The notes: generated from the letters alone by a model not told the origin. A DNA stretch of 64,000 nucleotides from Actinomyces graevenitzii C83 (GCF_000239695.1 NZ_JH470338.1:124001-188000), one strand, 5' to 3'. Shown: positions 8,901 to 18,440, numbered from the stretch's first letter. A program made the numbers and translations.

Positions 8901-8935
8901 CAGCCGCTGCCCATTTGTTGGTAGCGGCTGCGGCG
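8901..8935 (+). terminator. nagB: Terminator after nagB
   Basis: An 11-bp stem with one G-T wobble (8901-8911 with 8920-8930) is followed by a T-containing stretch. Confidence 0.6.
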
Positions 8936-9210
8936 TTATTTGGGCTAGGCGGCGCCAGGATCTGTGATCGGCCTGACGGCGGCTGTGGCAGGGGAGCGGG
9001 GCGGTGCGTTTGGGCGTTGCGGCAGGGGCGACGTCGTAAGTGGGCAAAGCCACTGGTGAGGCTAAGGCAGGCTACAGCCCAGGAAATTTGGCGACTTTTG
9101 GGCGCCAGCTAGCCCGAAAAGCTCCCCAACCACCCCTTAAGTCAGGGCCCCTGTAATGACGCCTACACCGCTGAGAGCGTGATGACAAAGGTTAAAGCCC
9201 CAAGGGGACA
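8936..9210. other. Intergenic region without a gene
   Basis: GC-rich spacer between the nagB terminator and the DUF3039 promoter. The open frame at 8915-9112 has arginine- and glycine-rich filler composition and no start signal. No structured RNA was recognised. Confidence 0.5.
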
Positions 9211-9223
9211 TAAAATTACAGCT
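9211..9223 (+). promoter_or_regulatory. Likely leaderless promoter (-10) of the DUF3039 gene
   Basis: TAAAAT at 9211-9216 ends 7 nt before ATG 9224, the spacing expected when transcription starts at the start codon. No ribosome-binding site lies close to this ATG, which supports leaderless translation, common in actinobacteria. Confidence 0.45.
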
Positions 9224-9550
9224 ATGAGTGAGCCTTTGGACCCCATGGAACCCGGCGGTAGCCCCAGCCAGTCAGCTGGGACCGCAGTTTTGGAGCGCGA
9301 AGAGCTCCGCTCCACTGACGACGGCGACGCAGACCGCTTCGCCCACTATGTACGTAAAGACAAGATCGCTGCTGCCGCCGCCTCCGGGCGTCCCGTAGTG
9401 GCCCTGTGCGGCAAGGTATGGCGCCCTCAGCGTGACCCTTCGGCCTACCCGGTGTGCCCCACCTGCAAGTCAATCTACGAGCAGATGAGCCAGTCCCCAA
9501 AAGGTAACGGCCCCAGGCGCCCGCGTTTCCCGTTCGGCGGCCGGGGCTAA
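9224..9550 (+). CDS. DUF3039 family protein
   Basis: Small soluble actinobacterial protein of unknown function, 108 residues from ATG 9224. It carries the family core FAHYVRKDKI, VVALCGKVW and a CPTCK segment, so the cysteines could form a small metal site. The tail is Pro/Arg/Gly-rich. An upstream in-frame GTG at 9179 would add 15 residues, but the -10-like TAAAAT 7 nt before 9224 favours the shorter form. In many actinobacteria a DUF3039 gene lies next to a DEAD/DEAH helicase gene, as here. Confidence 0.82.
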   Translation: MSEPLDPMEPGGSPSQSAGTAVLEREELRSTDDGDADRFAHYVRKDKIAAAAASGRPVVALCGKVWRPQRDPSAYPVCPTCKSIYEQMSQSPKGNGPRRPRFPFGGRG

Positions 9551-9640
9551 AAGCCAAGGCTAAGGCTAAAAGCCAAGGCTAAAACCTGGGCTAAGGCTTG
9601 GGGCTAAAACCCGGGGCTGGAAGCCTGGGCTAAAAGCGCC
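9545..9640 (+). repeat. Degenerate tandem repeats of a GGCTAAAAGCC-like unit
   Basis: Just after the DUF3039 stop, units such as GGCTAAAAGCCAA, GGCTAAGG, GGCTAAAACC and GGCTGGAAGCC recur about every 11-13 nt. They can form alternative short stems. The role is unknown; this could be slippage-derived spacer or a transcription-terminating array. Confidence 0.6.
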
Positions 9641-9992
9641 TTCAACTAGAAGCCGCTGACTGCCTCAAAGCTGACTGCCTCAAAACTGTAAACACCAAAT
9701 CTGCGCGCCGGGGCCTAGCCCCGGGCGTTAGATTTTTGGGCCCAAAATCAGGGCGCAGTGCGCCTTAGTAGGCTCGGGCCGTCAGCGCGCCAAGACCACA
9801 GATACGCGGCGCCGGCAGCGCCCCAAAACATAGGACGCGCCGAAAAAAGCAAAACCATTAGCCTCACCACGGTTGGGGGTAGCCTTGTGCAGGCCCCAGC
9901 CGCGCTAATGCAGGCCCCAGCAGCGCTAAACGTGGCTAATTTATTGGCTTAATTCATTTATGTGGCTTATTTATGAGAGGGATCGGTAAAAA
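9641..9992. other. Intergenic region with a hairpin and a short direct repeat
   Basis: No gene is supported. An imperfect hairpin at 9697-9738 (outer arms AAATCT/AGATTT, inner CCGGGG/CCCCGG) is followed by TTTTT and could be a terminator. Around 9889-9928 a 21-nt unit beginning GCAGGCCCCAGC is repeated twice with one change. Confidence 0.5.
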
Positions 9993-11708
9993 TTGGTTCA
10001 ATTGCGCCGTTGGCAGCGTGAAGCTTTCGCCACATACATGTCTAGCCAGCCCCAAGACTTCCTGGCGGTAGCCACCCCCGGCGCAGGTAAAACCACTTTC
10101 GCGCTGACCTTGGCTAGCGAGCTCATACGCGCTGGTGAGGTACACAAGCTAACCATCGTGGCCCCCACCGAGCACCTCAAATACCAGTGGGCCGCCTCAG
10201 CCGCCCGCTGGGGGCTACGCATCGACCCCACCTACTCCAACTCCGGCGGGGGAGCAGGCAGCAACTTCGACGGCGTCGCCCTAACCTACGCGCAGGTAGC
10301 CTCCAACCCTAACCTGCACCGCGCCCGCACCAGCGCCAGCCGCACCCTGGTGATCCTAGACGAGGTGCACCACGCCGGAGACGCGCTGAGCTGGGGAGAC
10401 GCAATCTATGAAGCATTTAGTGGGGCCCGCCGTCGCCTGAGCCTAACCGGTACCCCCTTCCGCAGTGACACCGCCGCCATCCCCTTCGTCACCTACGCCC
10501 CCGACAGCAACGGCATCAGGCGCTCACAAGCCGACTACACCTACGGCTACGCTGACGCGCTAGCCGAAAACGTGGTGCGCCCAGTTATTTTCATGTCCTA
10601 CTCAGGCCAAATGCGTTGGCGCACCAAAGCCGGCGACGAGGTCTCAGCCCGCCTGGGCGAGCCGCTAACCAAAGACCTAGAATCCCAAGCCTGGCGCACC
10701 GCCCTAGACCCCACCGGGGAGTGGATCCCCGCCGTCCTGGCCGCAGCTGACCAGCGCCTTAGCGAAATTCGCCGGCAAATTCCTGATGCTGGCGGCCTAG
10801 TGATCGCCACCGACCGTGAAAAAGCTCGCGCCTACGCACGCCAACTAGCCGCCATCACCGGCGAAAAACCCACGGTGGTGCTCAGTGACGACAATGGCGC
10901 TTCAGAAAAAATCGAGCAGTTCTCCGCCAGCAACCAGCGTTGGATGGTGGCCGTACGCATGGTTTCCGAAGGCGTAGACGTGCCGCGCCTAGCGGTAGGG
11001 GTGTACGCCACCTCCACCTCAACCCCACTGTTCTTCGCCCAGGCCATTGGGCGTTTCGTGCGTGCACGCCGGCCTGGAGAAACCGCCAGCGTGTTCCTGC
11101 CTTCAGTCACCCCGCTGCTGGCGCTCGCGGCAGAGCTGGAAACTGAGCGCGACCACGCCCTGGATCGGCCCGCTAAAGAAGATGACGTACAAGACCTGTT
11201 CGCTAATCCTGAAGATAGGCTAATTGCCGCCGCTAACCGGGAAGAAAAAGCCTCTGACGCGCTACTGCCCGGCTTTGAGGCCATGGATTCCACCGCTGAA
11301 TTTGACCGGGTACTTTTCGACGGCGGCGAGTTTGGTACCGGCGCCATGGTCGGTAGCGTGGAGGAGCAAGAATTTTTAGGCATCCCAGGTTTGCTCGACG
11401 CCGACCAGGTGAGCCAGATTTTAAAGGCCCGCCAGGCTGAGCAGGTTAAAACCCAAAAACGTTCACAGGCCGCCGCCGCCCAGCGGGCAGCTAACGCCGG
11501 CATTGAGGATGCCCGCCAGCGTGACGCGGCCCGTAAAGAGCTCAGCAAGCTGGTTTCTAGCTGGGCGCGCCGCTCGGGTCAAAGTCATGGGGCGGTGCAC
11601 GCTGAGCTGCGTAGAGTCTGCGGGGGCCCAGAGGTGGCACAGGCGACGACGACGCAGATCCGCACTCGGGTCGATACCTTGCGTAAGTGGTTTGTGGGCC
11701 GGCGCTAA
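9993..11708 (+). CDS. DEVH-box superfamily 2 helicase (SSL2/RAD25-like)
   Basis: Predicted DNA or RNA helicase, 571 residues. Motifs in order are WQREAF (Q-like), ATPGAGKTT (I) near residue 29, IVAPT (Ia), ILDEVHHAGD (II) near 119, SLTGTPFRSD (III) near 151, and QAIGRFVRARRPGE (VI) near 352. The C-terminal third is charged and low in similarity to anything I recognise. The start is taken as TTG 9993, with an in-frame TTG at 10002 as the nearest alternative; the ribosome-binding site is weak. It is linked in position to DUF3039, a pairing seen in other actinobacteria. Confidence 0.85.
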   Translation: MVQLRRWQREAFATYMSSQPQDFLAVATPGAGKTTFALTLASELIRAGEVHKLTIVAPTEHLKYQWAASAARWGLRIDPTYSNSGGGAGSNFDGVALTYAQVASNPNLHRARTSASRTLVILDEVHHAGDALSWGDAIYEAFSGARRRLSLTGTPFRSDTAAIPFVTYAPDSNGIRRSQADYTYGYADALAENVVRPVIFMSYSGQMRWRTKAGDEVSARLGEPLTKDLESQAWRTALDPTGEWIPAVLAAADQRLSEIRRQIPDAGGLVIATDREKARAYARQLAAITGEKPTVVLSDDNGASEKIEQFSASNQRWMVAVRMVSEGVDVPRLAVGVYATSTSTPLFFAQAIGRFVRARRPGETASVFLPSVTPLLALAAELETERDHALDRPAKEDDVQDLFANPEDRLIAAANREEKASDALLPGFEAMDSTAEFDRVLFDGGEFGTGAMVGSVEEQEFLGIPGLLDADQVSQILKARQAEQVKTQKRSQAAAAQRAANAGIEDARQRDAARKELSKLVSSWARRSGQSHGAVHAELRRVCGGPEVAQATTTQIRTRVDTLRKWFVGRR

Positions 11709-11715
11709 AACAGCA

Positions 11716-11745
11716 AGTGGCGGTGGATTTGCATCCACCGCCACT
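11716..11745. terminator. Bidirectional terminator between helicase and pncB
   Basis: A perfect 13-bp stem (11716-11728 with 11733-11745) with a TTGC loop lies between two convergent genes, 8 nt after the helicase stop. Confidence 0.8.
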
Positions 11746-11828
11746 ATTTATGCGGGAGCTCAGCTTTAGCGCTCAGCGCTGGCTTTGGCTGGCCTTAGCC
11801 CTGGTTGGCCCGGGGGCGCTGGCTTTGC

Positions 11829-13181
11829 TCAGCCCTGCTTGGTTTCACGTGAATCAAGATCCATGCGGCGGGTAGGAATAGCGATTTCACCTTCGCTCAG
11901 GCGCCAGGCCTGGTAGGGCAGCTGGGCGCGGGCGGCACGGTGACGCTCAGCGGCGCGGGTGAGGGCGCCGTCGTCGTAGTGCTCGGGGATGATCTGGCCG
12001 TTTTCTACCAGCTGTACCTGCAGCGGGCGGGCCTGGTTGCGTTCCAGCTCAGCCTCGGCAGCCTCGGGGTCAAGGGCGCTGATCAGTAGTTCTTCGGTGG
12101 CGGAGCCGTCAATGATCACGCGGCCAGCGGTCTTGCGACCGCCCACACTGGACTTACCGCCACTAGACTTCTTAGCTACCTTTTCCATCTCGCCGGCGCT
12201 GTTTTCGCGCTCAACCATCTTGTACACCAGCGCAGCCGTGGGCACGCCAGAGCCGGTAACCAGTTTGGTACCCACACCGTAGATGTCTACCGGGGCCGCA
12301 CCCAGGGCGGCGATAGCGTATTCATCCAGGTCAGAGGTAACCACAATCTTGGTGTCGGGGCAGCCTAGGGAGTCTAGCTGGGCGCGTACCTTGAAGGCCT
12401 CGGCCACCAGGTCACCAGAGTCTAGGCGCACGGCACCTAAAGTGCCCCCAGCGGCCTTGGCTGCGTCAACAGCGCGCTGCACGCCGCGCGCAATGTCGTA
12501 GGTGTCAACCAGGATGGTGGTGCCCACGCCCAGAGAGGCAATCTGGGAGTCAAAAGCGGTGCGTTCGTCGTCGTGCAGCAGCGTGAAAGCGTGGGCGGAA
12601 GTACCTACGCAACGGATGCCGTAACGCATCCCAGCTTCCAGGTCACTGGTGGAGGTGAAGCCGGAAACCACGGCGGCGCGGGCGGCGGACACGGCGGCGT
12701 CCTCGTGAGTACGCCGGGCCCCAAAGTCCATGCAGGGACGGCCGTGGGCGGCGATAGTCATACGTGAGGCGGCTGAGGCCACGGCGCAGTCGTGGTTGAA
12801 AATGCTCAGCGCCATGGTCTCAATGATGCAGGCCTGGGCGAAGTCAGATTCAACGGTTAGCAGGGGAGAACCCGGGAAGTAGCATTCACCCTCGCCGTAG
12901 CCGTAAATGTTGCCGTCAAAGTGGAAGTTTTCCAGGTAGTTGATCGTGGCCTTGTCAACAATGCCCTGATCGGATAGGAAACGTAGCTGCTCTGGCTCAA
13001 AGTGGAAGTTTTCCAGAGCTTCAAGAAAACGCCCGGTGCCGGCAACCACGCCAAAGCGACGTGAAGGGGGCATCGAGCGTCCAAAGATCTCAAACACACT
13101 GCGGCGTTTGGCGGTACCATCTGCCAGCGCAGCTTGCAGCATGGTCAATTCATACATGTCGGTCAGAAGTGCCGTACTCAT
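11829..13181 (-). CDS. pncB: Nicotinate phosphoribosyltransferase
   Basis: Converts nicotinate and PRPP to nicotinate mononucleotide in NAD salvage. The 450-residue protein has the family start LLTDMYELTMLQA, FGARRTHEDAAV in the middle, GTSAHAF with the conserved His, VRLDSGDL, and a GVGTKLVTG phosphate-binding segment. A Lys/Ser-rich patch near residues 345-360 looks like a surface loop. It is convergent with the helicase and divergent from murI. Confidence 0.93.
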   Translation of the reverse strand: MSTALLTDMYELTMLQAALADGTAKRRSVFEIFGRSMPPSRRFGVVAGTGRFLEALENFHFEPEQLRFLSDQGIVDKATINYLENFHFDGNIYGYGEGECYFPGSPLLTVESDFAQACIIETMALSIFNHDCAVASAASRMTIAAHGRPCMDFGARRTHEDAAVSAARAAVVSGFTSTSDLEAGMRYGIRCVGTSAHAFTLLHDDERTAFDSQIASLGVGTTILVDTYDIARGVQRAVDAAKAAGGTLGAVRLDSGDLVAEAFKVRAQLDSLGCPDTKIVVTSDLDEYAIAALGAAPVDIYGVGTKLVTGSGVPTAALVYKMVERENSAGEMEKVAKKSSGGKSSVGGRKTAGRVIIDGSATEELLISALDPEAAEAELERNQARPLQVQLVENGQIIPEHYDDGALTRAAERHRAARAQLPYQAWRLSEGEIAIPTRRMDLDSRETKQG

Positions 13182-13403
13182 GGCTTAACTTTAGCCACAC
13201 CTTGAAGGTTTTGCAGTGTCTTGGGGATAACTCCCGATTCCCTAAAGTGCTTTGTGTGGGTGGGCAAAGTGCGAGCTCACAGCGTTTTTGGCGGCGTTGG
13301 TAAGGTTTGGCTATGTTGGCGCACGCTTTTGTTCAGGTTTTAACCCGCCGGGCGGTGTCTGTTATCACTGATAAGAAAAGTGCTTATTAAAGCCAGAATC
13401 GAC

Positions 13404-13417
13404 TAGGGTCTAATGAC
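13404..13417 (+). promoter_or_regulatory. murI: Likely leaderless promoter of murI
   Basis: TAGGGT, an actinobacterial TANNNT -10, at about 13404-13409 lies 8 nt before the GTG start of murI. No ribosome-binding site is visible, so transcription may begin at the start codon. Confidence 0.4.
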
Positions 13418-14548
13418 GTGAATGACGCACCGATTGGTATTTTTGATTCAGGAGTTGGAGGACTGACGGTAGCGCGTGCAATCCTCGATCAGCTGCCTGG
13501 TGAGCGTCTGCTTTACATCGGTGACACCGCGAACAGCCCGTATGGGCCTAAGCCTTTGGAACAAGTGCGTTCTATGGCTTTGAACGTGATGGATGAGCTG
13601 GTTGACTCGGGCGTCAAAATGCTGGTTATTGCCTGTAATACCGCCACGGCGGCAGCTTTGGATGAGGCGCGTGAGCGTTACACCAAAGGGATGGGCATTC
13701 CGGTTATTGAGGTGATTTCTCCGGCGGCGCGCACGGCGGCAGCTTTGACTCGTTCAGGGCGTGTGGGTGTGATTGCCACGGCAGGAACGGTTAACTCTGG
13801 GGCCTACGCGCGGGCTTTGCAGGGTATCCCGGGCTTGAACTTAACTCAGCAGGCTTGTCCGCGTTTTGTGCAGTTGGCTGAGGCTGGGATTACTACCGGC
13901 CCGCAGGTGCTGGATGTGGCTAAAGAGTATCTGGAGCCATTGCAGGCGGCGGCGGTGGACACTTTGGTGTTGGGCTGTACGCATTATCCGTTGCTGGCTG
14001 GGCCGATTAGTTACGTTATGGGGCGTAATGTGGCTTTGGTTTCTTCTAGCGAGGAGACTGCGAAGGATGTTTATCGTGAGCTAGCTGCCCGCGATTTGCT
14101 GCATTCTGACACTCAGGCTGTGGTGGGCTCTGGTGACGACGACGGCGCGGCTGGCACGGGTGTGGCAGGCGGCGTGGCTGGCTCTGCTGCTTTTGGGGCC
14201 GACGGCGCGGCTCAAGGCGTTGCGGGTGCTGCGGCTGCGGGCGGCTCTGGCCTGGCCGGTGGCGCGGGCGGTACTAACGCGGTCAAGCAGGTCTCTAGGC
14301 AGGGCGGCGCGCAGGGCGCCTCCAGCGGCACGGCAACTAGCAGTGCGGCAGCTAGCGGCAAGGGGGCTAGCAGTGCGACCCCTAGCGGCGAGGCGGCCAG
14401 CGGGCACGAGTTTAGGGCTACTGGCGATCCGGTAGCTTTCCAGGTGCTTGCCAAGCGTTTCTTAGGACCAGTGGTGGGTCAGGTACGTCAAGCTCATGCC
14501 ACCGGTGGCGCGGGCGTGAAGAATTTAGATAGGGAGATTCGCGAGTGA
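13418..14548 (+). CDS. murI: Glutamate racemase with large Gly/Ala-rich insertion
   Basis: Makes D-glutamate for peptidoglycan. It has DSGVGGL at the N-terminus, the first catalytic Cys in ACNTATAAA near residue 73, and the second in GCTHYPLL near 188. At 376 residues it is about 100 longer than usual. The extra length is a Gly/Ala/Ser-rich stretch (about residues 237-330, roughly 14,125-14,405) placed before the family's last helix, which resumes at [19 protein letters not shown]. Both catalytic halves are intact, so the insertion is probably an exposed loop. It is followed with a 4-base overlap by the MBL gene, as in mycobacteria. Confidence 0.92.
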   Translation: MNDAPIGIFDSGVGGLTVARAILDQLPGERLLYIGDTANSPYGPKPLEQVRSMALNVMDELVDSGVKMLVIACNTATAAALDEARERYTKGMGIPVIEVISPAARTAAALTRSGRVGVIATAGTVNSGAYARALQGIPGLNLTQQACPRFVQLAEAGITTGPQVLDVAKEYLEPLQAAAVDTLVLGCTHYPLLAGPISYVMGRNVALVSSSEETAKDVYRELAARDLLHSDTQAVVGSGDDDGAAGTGVAGGVAGSAAFGADGAAQGVAGAAAAGGSGLAGGAGGTNAVKQVSRQGGAQGASSGTATSSAAASGKGASSATPSGEAASGHEFRATGDPVAFQVLAKRFLGPVVGQVRQAHATGGAGVKNLDREIRE

Positions 14549-15453
14549 AGCTCACGATTGTAGGTTGCTCAGGCTCGATGTCTGGACGTAAGTCCAGCGC
14601 ATCAAGCTACCTGGTGCAGGCATGGGGGCCTAACACCAAGTTGCAGTTGCCAGGCACCGAAAAAATGCGGTTAGTGGTTGACGATGAGTTAGCAGCCATA
14701 AATTGTGCTGTGGCCCCCGAGGTCACGAACGCACAGCCTGATGCGGGCAATGACCAGCGACTGTGGTCTTTAGTACTTGATTTTGGGCCGGGCTCTATGG
14801 GCCAGCTGCTTAACTACCTAGACCCAGCTGATCTGGATGCAATCTGTATTTCGCACTGCCACGCCGACCACATGGTGGATCTGGTAGGTATGCATGTTTA
14901 TCGCCGCTGGCGCCCTGAGGGCGCGCTAGGGCCGGTGCTGTGTATTGGCCCCAGCACCACCTGTGAGCGTCTGCGTGGGGTCGACGGCGCCGCTAGCTGC
15001 GAGGATTACCACACAGAGTTCTCCTTTGTTACCGCCGTACCTGGCCGCTCCACGCAGATTGGCCCGTTCACGGTGACGCCGTTTACGGCCCTACACCCGG
15101 TTGAGGCCTACGGTTACCTGGTGCAAGGCCCCAGCGAGGATGACCCCACCAAGCAGGTGACTTTAGCTTTCACCGGCGACACTGACCTGTGTGAAGGCAT
15201 GAGCCAAATGGTTAGTGGGGGAGTGGACCTGCTACTAGCTGAGGCGGCCTTCGTGGAGGGACGCGATGTGCTACGCGGTATGCACCTAACCGGCTACCGC
15301 GCCGGCCAGCTGGCTAGCGAGGCTAACGCCGGGCAGCTGGTGTTGACCCACATCCAGCCTTGGACCTGCCATGATGTGCCTCTAGCTGAAGCGCGCCAGT
15401 CTTTCACTGGCCCAGTTTACGACGCCCAGCCTGGACGCAGCTGGAGCCTATAG
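14545..15453 (+). CDS. MBL-fold hydrolase, relative of the mycobacterial cAMP phosphodiesterase Rv1339
   Basis: Metallo-beta-lactamase fold protein, 302 residues. It opens with LTIVGCSGS, has the metal-binding motif [10 protein letters not shown] near residue 107, FTGDTD near 210, and a late His in LVLTHIQPW. Its position directly after murI (GTG start overlapping the murI stop) and near rph and rdgB matches the mycobacterial order murI-Rv1339-rph-rdgB, where Rv1339 is reported as an atypical cAMP phosphodiesterase. Function here is inferred from that synteny. Confidence 0.82.
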   Translation: MKLTIVGCSGSMSGRKSSASSYLVQAWGPNTKLQLPGTEKMRLVVDDELAAINCAVAPEVTNAQPDAGNDQRLWSLVLDFGPGSMGQLLNYLDPADLDAICISHCHADHMVDLVGMHVYRRWRPEGALGPVLCIGPSTTCERLRGVDGAASCEDYHTEFSFVTAVPGRSTQIGPFTVTPFTALHPVEAYGYLVQGPSEDDPTKQVTLAFTGDTDLCEGMSQMVSGGVDLLLAEAAFVEGRDVLRGMHLTGYRAGQLASEANAGQLVLTHIQPWTCHDVPLAEARQSFTGPVYDAQPGRSWSL

Positions 15454-15468
15454 ACGGGCAAATAAACG

Positions 15469-15507
15469 TAGGCGCTGGGGCGGTTGCCGCCCCAGCGCCT
15501 AGTTTTT
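15469..15507. terminator. Strong intrinsic terminator after the murI operon
   Basis: A perfect 15-bp stem (15469-15483 with 15487-15501) with a TTG loop is followed by G and five Ts. It separates the murI unit from convergent rdgB. Beyond it, 15,590-15,625 holds three tandem GGTTTAGC-like units running into the rdgB stop. Confidence 0.9.
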
Positions 15508-15622
15508 CCGGTATACATTAGCGCCGCGCTTTAGCTATGTATCAGCGCACCGCGCTTTGGGCACGTATTTAAGGCCAAATCGCCGCGCTTTAACCCTGGT
15601 TTAGCTCTGGTTTAGCCTTGGT

Positions 15623-16282
15623 TTAGAACAGCTGGGCTAGCTGCGGGGCTAGGGCCCGCAGGGCCTGGCCCCGGTGAGAGATAGCGTTCTTCTCAGCGGC
15701 GCTCATTTGGGCGCTGGTGCGCCCCTGGCCACCGGGCTCATCCTCCTGGCTGGGCACAAAAATCGGGTCATAGCCAAAGCCGCCCTCACCAATGCTTTGG
15801 TGTAGCAGGCGCCCATACATGCGGTGCTCTTCAACCACTACGCGCCCCCTTTGGTCCCCATTTTCGGGCACCACCAGCACTGCTGCGCAGGTAAAGTTAG
15901 CGCCCCGGTGCGGGTCTTTTACGTCTGAGAGCTGATCGAGCAGCAGCTGCAAGTTAGCTGCGTCGTCGCCGTGATGACCGCACCAGCGGGCCGAGAAAAT
16001 CCCCGGCGCCCCACCTAAAACATCCACGCATAGCCCTGAATCGTCGGCCACCGCCGGCAAGCCGGTAGCCTGGGCTAGCGCATTAGCTTTAATGGTGGCG
16101 TTGGCGGCAAAAGAAATACCGTCCTCAACCGGTTCGGGCACCTGCAAATCAGCGGCGCTAATAACACTGGCAGGGTCAAAATTGGCGATCGCCTGCGCTA
16201 AAATCTCGCGAAACTCTGCCAGCTTGCCCTGATTGTGGGTGGCCAGCACCAGTTTTGCTCCCTGGGGTACAGATACAACCAT
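15623..16282 (-). CDS. rdgB: Non-canonical purine NTP pyrophosphatase (RdgB/HAM1)
   Basis: Removes ITP, dITP and XTP from nucleotide pools. It has LVLATHNQGKLAEF at the N-terminus, ADDSGLCVDVLGGAPGIFSARW, GEGGFGYDPIFVP and the C-terminal AISHRGQAL. ATG 16282, one base after the rph stop, is chosen over the overlapping GTG at 16300 because the family starts just before LVLATHN. It is cotranscribed with rph. Confidence 0.93.
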   Translation of the reverse strand: MVVSVPQGAKLVLATHNQGKLAEFREILAQAIANFDPASVISAADLQVPEPVEDGISFAANATIKANALAQATGLPAVADDSGLCVDVLGGAPGIFSARWCGHHGDDAANLQLLLDQLSDVKDPHRGANFTCAAVLVVPENGDQRGRVVVEEHRMYGRLLHQSIGEGGFGYDPIFVPSQEDEPGGQGRTSAQMSAAEKNAISHRGQALRALAPQLAQLF

Positions 16283-16283
16283 G

Positions 16284-17060
16284 TCACAGAGCCAAATCAC
16301 TAAGGCGAGCTACGCCGTCGTCGGCAGCCAAGGCCGCCCGCTGCAAACGTGCCAAAGTGGCGTTACCCTGGGCCGCTAGCTCCAGCAGAGTGTCCAGCTC
16401 AGCGCGGTCAAAGGGGGCGTGCTCAGCGGTGCCCTGAATTTCAATGAACTTACCTGAGCCGGTCATAACCACGTTCATGTCGGTGTCAGCGCGCACATCC
16501 TCCTCATAGGGCAGGTCCAGGCAGGGCACGCCATCAATAACACCCACCGAAATAGCCGATAGGGAGTCTGCCAGCACCGGGCGCTTAGCCTTGGCTTTAA
16601 TCAAACCGCGCTCAGTTCCCCAAGCTACCGCGTCAGCCAAAGCCACATAGGCGCCGGTAATTGCGGCGGTGCGGGTGCCCCCGTCAGCTTGCAGCACGTC
16701 ACAGTCCAAGGCGATAGTGTTTTCACCCAGCGCACTAATATCAATGATGCCGCGTAGCGAGCGACCAATTAGTCGAGAAATCTCGTGGGTGCGTCCGCCC
16801 ACCTTGCCGCGCACAGACTCGCGGGCAGAGCGCTCCGAGCCAGCCCGGGGCAGCATGGCGTATTCAGCGGTAACCCAGCCCTCACCAGAATCCTTCTTCC
16901 AGCGCGGCACGCCCGCAGTAAAAGAAGCCACACACAGCACTCGGGTGCGGCCAAAGCTAACCAGCACATTACCTTCGCCGTGCTCTAGCCAGTTGCGGGT
17001 AATCGTAACCTCGCGCAGCTGGTTGGTGGCGCGTCCATCTTTGCGTACAAAATCGCTCAT
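16284..17060 (-). CDS. rph: Ribonuclease PH
   Basis: Phosphorolytic 3'-5' exoribonuclease that trims tRNA 3' ends. The 258-residue protein has [13 protein letters not shown] at the N-terminus, [20 protein letters not shown], and [23 protein letters not shown] with the phosphate-binding region. It lies directly upstream of rdgB with one base between them, the standard actinobacterial pair. A tRNA-Leu gene without an encoded CCA lies just upstream. Confidence 0.95.
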   Translation of the reverse strand: MSDFVRKDGRATNQLREVTITRNWLEHGEGNVLVSFGRTRVLCVASFTAGVPRWKKDSGEGWVTAEYAMLPRAGSERSARESVRGKVGGRTHEISRLIGRSLRGIIDISALGENTIALDCDVLQADGGTRTAAITGAYVALADAVAWGTERGLIKAKAKRPVLADSLSAISVGVIDGVPCLDLPYEEDVRADTDMNVVMTGSGKFIEIQGTAEHAPFDRAELDTLLELAAQGNATLARLQRAALAADDGVARLSDLAL

Positions 17061-17119
17061 AAGCCAAGCCTACCGTAGACAAAAAACCGAGCCAGTTAAA
17101 AACTGACTCGGTTCAGCGG

Positions 17120-17200
17120 TGCGCGAGGGGGGACTCGAACCCCCACGCCTAGGGCACTAGAACCTAAATCTAGCGCGTCTACCAATTCCGCCACTCGCGC
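17120..17200 (-). tRNA. tRNA-Leu(UAG)
   Basis: Reading the minus strand, the acceptor stem GCGCGAG pairs with CTCGCGC. The anticodon loop TTTAGGT has anticodon TAG and is flanked by a CTAGA/TCTAG stem. A variable arm and T-arm with GTTCGAGTC follow. CCA is not encoded. It reads CUA, the leucine codon that is notably common in the core genes of this window. Confidence 0.93.
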
Positions 17201-17256
17201 GTGCCGGATTAGCTTAAAACATTTCCGGCCTCAGACACAAATTATTTTAATGGGGT

Positions 17257-17733
17257 CTAGCTCACTCCCAGTTCTTTGCGCAGACGCTCCACGTGACCAG
17301 TGGCTTTAACGTTGTATTTAGCCAGAGCCACGGTGGCGTCAGGGTTGATAACAAAGGTAGAGCGACGTACGCCCACGCTGACGCGGCCGTAGTTCTTTTT
17401 CTCGCCCCATACGCCCCAAGCTTCCATTACCTGGTGATCTGCGTCTGAAAGCAGCGGGAAAGGTAGCTCCTGCTTGGTAGCAAAACGTTTTAGGGCCTCA
17501 ACCTTGTCTGGGCTGATACCAACTACGCTGTAGCCGGCCTCAGCCCAGGCAGCTGAGGAATCGCGAAAATCGCAGGCCTCTTTAGTGCAGCCAGGAGTGG
17601 CTGCCTTGGGGTAGAAATAGACCACAACCCCCTTGGGGGCTTTGGCTAACAGCTGGCTTAGCGACACCAGCTCTCCATCTGCGTTAGGGAGACTGAAAGC
17701 CGGGGCTGGGCTGCCAACTTCAAGAGTGGTCAT
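17257..17733 (-). CDS. bcp: Thiol peroxidase / peroxiredoxin Q (Bcp)
   Basis: Thioredoxin-dependent peroxiredoxin, 158 residues, that reduces hydrogen and organic peroxides. It has VVVYFYPKAATPGCTKEAC, with peroxidatic Cys and resolving Cys five residues later, then the conserved RDSSAAW segment. ATG 17733 has AGGAAG upstream. A 45-codon gene ends 23 nt upstream in the same direction, so the two probably form an operon. Confidence 0.94.
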   Translation of the reverse strand: MTTLEVGSPAPAFSLPNADGELVSLSQLLAKAPKGVVVYFYPKAATPGCTKEACDFRDSSAAWAEAGYSVVGISPDKVEALKRFATKQELPFPLLSDADHQVMEAWGVWGEKKNYGRVSVGVRRSTFVINPDATVALAKYNVKATGHVERLRKELGVS

Positions 17734-17756
17734 TTATTTCTTCCTGTCTAGATCTT

Positions 17757-17894
17757 TCAGGCGACTAGTTCGAGTGCTGCACGAGCGGCAGCGAGACGAG
17801 CTAGGGCGCGTTCTAGACGGGAGGGGGAGGCCGACTCGGTCAGGGACTCCAGCTCGCTCTGGGCCGCCTGTAGTTCGAGTTCTAAGTTACGCAT
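17757..17894 (-). CDS. Small helical protein upstream of bcp, function unknown
   Basis: A 45-residue protein rich in Glu, Leu, Ala and Arg with heptad-like spacing, probably one long helix or coiled coil. ATG 17894 is preceded by a strong AAGGAG about 10 nt away, better than the weaker upstream GTG at 17960 that would give 67 residues. It ends 23 nt before bcp. I do not recognise the family. Mycobacteria also have a small gene near bcp (DUF3618), but the sequences do not obviously match. Confidence 0.6.
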   Translation of the reverse strand: MRNLELELQAAQSELESLTESASPSRLERALARLAAARAALELVA

Positions 17895-18093
17895 ATTGTC
17901 TTCACTCCTTTTCTTCTTCAGCATCCAACAGTCTGACGGGTACGGGTATGTAACCGCCATGAGGGTTGAATATATTCCACACCGGCTAAACCTTGTGGGA
18001 ATGCAGCAGCTAACAAGAGCTAACTGTTTGGTTTAAAACTGTCACTCGCGCGGTGAGTAATCAGTGTTACCGCAATGGTACATGAACCGGTGG

Positions 18094-18166
<73 letters not shown>

Positions 18167-18194
18167 AAGGAAGCAACCGTATGGTTGAGCTTCG

Positions 18195-18267
<73 letters not shown>

Positions 18268-18440
18268 ATTTTTGCTGCGCGTTTAACTTCGCAACGGAGA
18301 GAAACTTTATGTGCTTGGTGGGGGGCTTGTCCAGTCGAGAAAGCCCAAAATCGCAGTTTGTAAGCTAACTCACGTTTGTGTGGTGCTTATTGGTGCGTGC
18401 ATAAGTACTTAGTGGCTTATGCGTGAGGTACGGTTAGGGC

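Noticed and set aside
9758..9952. 64-codon open frame in the DUF3039-helicase gap
   Set aside because: It spans a direct repeat and lacks a ribosome-binding site or family features.
18001..18090. Terminator downstream of the tRNA-Lys genes
   Set aside because: Only a 4-bp TCAC/GTGA stem could be drawn, which is too weak to claim.
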